Source: Geofilum rubicundum JCM 15548 | Lineage (GTDB): Bacteria > Bacteroidota > Bacteroidia > Bacteroidales > Marinilabiliaceae | Assembly (NCBI RefSeq): GCF_000974365.1 | Contig: NZ_BAZW01000004.1 | Coordinates: forward strand, 124,001-188,000 | DNA length: 64,000 nucleotides | Direction of reading: 5' to 3' | Shown: positions 63,535-64,000 of the stretch, in pieces | Layout: every line of letters begins with the position of its first letter | Position numbering within the stretch: the stretch's first letter is position 1 | Program-made: the position numbers and the translations under genes | Notes under the pieces: model-generated | The model's input: only the letters and a program-made list of their open reading frames with translations | Databases searched by the model: none | What the model was told of the DNA's origin: nothing

Positions 63535-64000
63535 TTAGTCCAAATCCATGGCCACCACCTCAATTTCCGCAACTACCGGATAATAGTCATTAAAAGCCAG
63601 GGAATGCGTCATTAGAATATAGCTTTTTCCGTAGAGGCACATATGCCTGATGGCTAAATCAACACCGGGCAAAACTTCACTATCCTGTTGTCCCATGGAA
63701 CCAACGGTATAAGTAGCCAAAGTGCCCGTTCCAATATTGGTATTTTTCGGCGATAACACAGGCACACCTTCGTCATCCCTGAATACGTAATAATAGGTAT
63801 ATTTAAAAGCGACTCTTTTCCCCGCCATGACGGAATCAGACGAACCTTTTTCGATTTCAAAGGAGACCCATCCCTCTTCATCCAGTTTATCAACAGAATC
63901 CGTAGAAAGTTCCAGCAAGCTATCTTTAACCAAATCAAAAAACGCCAAGCGTAAATCGGCTTCTTCTTTTTCCAGCTTACCATAGTCAACCTGATTCGCA
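63535..64000 (-). CDS. FKBP-like peptidyl-prolyl isomerase-family protein, C-terminal part (5' truncated by window)
   Basis: The frame is open from the window edge; the visible end is about 154 residues. The internal ATG/TTG starts are not gene starts. A helical, acidic lead (YGKLEKEEADLRLAFFDLVK) precedes a beta-rich domain: VAFKYTYYYVFRDDEGVPVLSP, TYTVGSMGQQDSEVLPGVDLAIRHMCLYGKSYILMTHSLAFN and VAEIEVVAMDLD. The V/LPG.D.AI..M..G....I..S.A pattern and the closing I.VVAMDLD strand match FKBP folds, but several catalytic aromatics seem replaced, so activity is uncertain. In Bacteroidota such proteins are often exported lipoproteins; the N-terminus that would show this is outside the window. Confidence 0.65.
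   Translation of the reverse strand, partial: ANQVDYGKLEKEEADLRLAFFDLVKDSLLELSTDSVDKLDEEGWVSFEIEKGSSDSVMAGKRVAFKYTYYYVFRDDEGVPVLSPKNTNIGTGTLATYTVGSMGQQDSEVLPGVDLAIRHMCLYGKSYILMTHSLAFNDYYPVVAEIEVVAMDLD

Noticed and set aside
1-64000. CRISPR arrays, tRNA, rRNA, prophage or defence genes
   Set aside because: No regularly spaced repeats, tRNA-like cloverleaf, rRNA stretch, integrase, Cas, restriction or toxin-antitoxin signature was seen in the window.

Overview
The window reads as chromosome of a Bacteroidota bacterium. The evidence is a complete SusC/SusD polysaccharide utilisation locus, a protein with a type IX secretion C-terminal sorting domain, a PorE-like TPR/propeller/OmpA lipoprotein-type protein, NigD-like and DUF3078 proteins, fused E1 alpha/beta 2-oxoacid dehydrogenase, an apgM-thrC pair, and TAnnTTTG promoter boxes. 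A marine or anaerobic Bacteroidales/Marinilabiliales-type organism is my inference; no rRNA or tRNA is present to place it.

Layout. 1-5.9 kb: end of rimO, a repeat-rich T9SS cargo protein, META lipoprotein, Na/Pi cotransporter, dnaX. 5.9-14.2 kb: central metabolism (icd, plsC, a tyrosine phenol-lyase/tryptophanase-family enzyme, E2 and fused E1 of a 2-oxoacid dehydrogenase, flavodoxin). 14.2-19.2 kb: a looser stretch with an XRE regulator, pyrK-pyrD, an unrecognised gene and two clusters of short palindromic sites. 19.2-23.4 kb: envelope and thiol-redox proteins and a serine hydrolase. 23.4-33.5 kb: TPR proteins, gyrA, clpC, thrC-apgM. 33.7-44.1 kb: UvrD-like helicase-nuclease, flavin reductase, pyrI-pyrB, M18 peptidase, GH3/beta-lactamase fusion, response regulator. 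44.2-54.5 kb: one co-oriented PUL (regulator, SusC, SusD, PKD surface lipoprotein, GH16), best explained as beta-glucan (laminarin-type) uptake. 54.8-60.3 kb: envelope proteins. 60.7-63.1 kb: torF-like porin, P-II protein, ammonium transporter. The window ends inside an FKBP-like gene.

A striking property of the window is thirteen reading-frame breaks in eleven otherwise well-preserved genes. They include genes expected to be essential (dnaX) and highly conserved (clpC). Nearly all are explained by one base missing from a short homopolymer. I treat them as probable consensus errors and give each gene as one reconstructed feature. The possible exception is an A10 run in dnaX that exactly matches the A_AAA_AAG slippery heptamer. 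The least explained regions are the unrecognised gene at 17264-18398 with the TTAAGC-box array beside it, the TTACA/TGTAA palindromes around the XRE gene and pyrK, an ~81 bp intergenic repeat pair near 23.2 kb, and a 26-nt intergenic repeat shared between 54.8 and 63.3 kb.
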